Shown in pieces: positions 6,959 to 7,469 of a DNA stretch of 7,469 bases. Each line of letters opens with the position of its first letter. Position 1 is the first letter of the stretch. The notes below the pieces were generated by a model that was given only the letters and a program-made list of their open reading frames with translations, was not told the origin of the DNA and did no database searches. Both the position numbers and the translations under genes were made by a program. The stretch is from assembly GCA_017503305.1 (NCBI GenBank), contig JAFVTJ010000045.1, positions 1 to 7,469 on the forward strand, written 5' to 3'. The DNA is from Clostridia bacterium. GTDB taxonomy: Bacteria; Bacillota_A; Clostridia; Oscillospirales; Acutalibacteraceae.

Positions 6959-7469
6959 ATGATTGTTAAAAACTTAGAATTAAAAAATTATTTTGACTTT
7001 TTGGGTGAAGATGACCGCAACCCTTCGGTTGACGTGTATTTACCGTACGATAGCCTTGACCGTGAAGATTATAAAAGACCTTGTCTTGTAATTTGTCCCG
7101 GTGGGGGATATGCATTTTGCTCCTCCCGTGAAGCCGAGCCGATTGCTTTAAAATTCTTACCCGAAGGCTTTAACGTTTTTGTTTTGTGGTATAGTGTAGC
7201 GCCCCACAAATTCCCAACACAAATAAGGGAAGTGGCCGCTTTGATGGAGCTTATCCATAATAACGCTAAGGAATGGAATTGCGATGCCGAAAAAATCTCA
7301 ATTATGGGCTTTTCGGCTGGCGCTCATCTTGCGGGTCATTACAGTACAATGTTTGATTGCGAAGAAGTGCGCGAGCTTTTCCCCGCAAGCAAAGCACCAA
7401 AGGCGTCTATACTTTGTTATCCGGTTATTTCGGCAAAAGAAGGCAAGTGCCACGTGGGAAGTTTTGAAA
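6959..7469 (+). CDS. alpha/beta hydrolase (esterase-like), 3' partial
   Basis: The frame is open from ATG 6959 to the window end (170 codons) and is cut there. Seen: the oxyanion-hole motif CPGGGYAFCSSREAEPIA (PGGGY at 47-51), then VLWYSVAPHKFPTQIREV, and the nucleophile elbow GFSAGAHLAG with Ser119. The stretch CYPVISAKEGKCHVGSFE (from about 153) fits the point before the catalytic Asp in acetyl-xylan-esterase/BD-FAE-like proteins. The Asp and His of the triad would lie beyond the window. No signal peptide is visible, so the protein is probably cytoplasmic. Likely chemistry is hydrolysis of ester groups such as sugar acetates. The substrate is unknown, and a peptidase or lipase of the same fold remains possible. 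It starts 9 bases after the uppP stop with a weak AGGG (6948-6951) site overlapping that stop, so it is probably co-transcribed with uppP. Confidence 0.85.
   Translation, partial: MIVKNLELKNYFDFLGEDDRNPSVDVYLPYDSLDREDYKRPCLVICPGGGYAFCSSREAEPIALKFLPEGFNVFVLWYSVAPHKFPTQIREVAALMELIHNNAKEWNCDAEKISIMGFSAGAHLAGHYSTMFDCEEVRELFPASKAPKASILCYPVISAKEGKCHVGSFE

Overview
The window looks like an ordinary chromosomal stretch from an AT-rich, Gram-positive-type bacterium. It is probably a member of the Clostridia (Firmicutes), perhaps an uncultured Oscillospiraceae/Ruminococcaceae-like gut lineage. The reasons are the AT-rich coding style, AGGAG-type ribosome sites, A/T-rich sigma-A promoters, the glgC-glgD-glgA gene order (a separate GlgD subunit is typical of Firmicutes) and a UPF0371 protein. 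The lineage is inference, because no rRNA or marker gene is present. All seven genes lie on the + strand and coding density is very high.

Layout. (1) Positions 2-550 hold the C-terminal part of a WYL-domain transcriptional regulator that is cut by the window start. (2) A good extended -10 promoter (559-587) precedes a UPF0371/DUF1846 gene (620-2101), which ends at a strong intrinsic terminator (2104-2138). (3) About 190 bases without a gene (2102-2291) carry the glycogen operon's control region. This has a near-consensus promoter (2228-2256) whose -35 box lies inside a perfect 20-bp inverted repeat (2227-2246), the best operator candidate in the window. (4) The glycogen synthesis operon is glgC (2292-3506), glgD (3503-4615, overlapping glgC by 4 bases) and glgA (4630-6051), ending at a 13-bp hairpin (6056-6086). 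(5) Twenty bases after that hairpin, uppP (6107-6949) begins. It is followed after 9 bases by an alpha/beta-hydrolase gene (6959 onward) that runs off the end of the window.

How the genes work together. GlgC makes ADP-glucose from glucose-1-phosphate and ATP. GlgD is a catalytically degenerate homologue that most likely pairs with GlgC and adjusts its allostery. GlgA polymerises ADP-glucose into alpha-1,4-glucan. Branching enzyme and glycogen phosphorylase are not in the window. UppP belongs to cell-wall lipid-carrier recycling and has no obvious metabolic tie to glycogen. It may be reached by readthrough or by a small promoter that appears to be built into the glgA terminator.

I found no RNA genes, CRISPR array, insertion sequence, phage gene or riboswitch, and no convincing new multi-gene system. 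The points most worth a second look are the operator-like repeat on the glg promoter, the terminator/promoter overlap before uppP, the Lys-to-Met change in GlgA's ADP-glucose-binding motif, and the uncharacterised UPF0371 protein.
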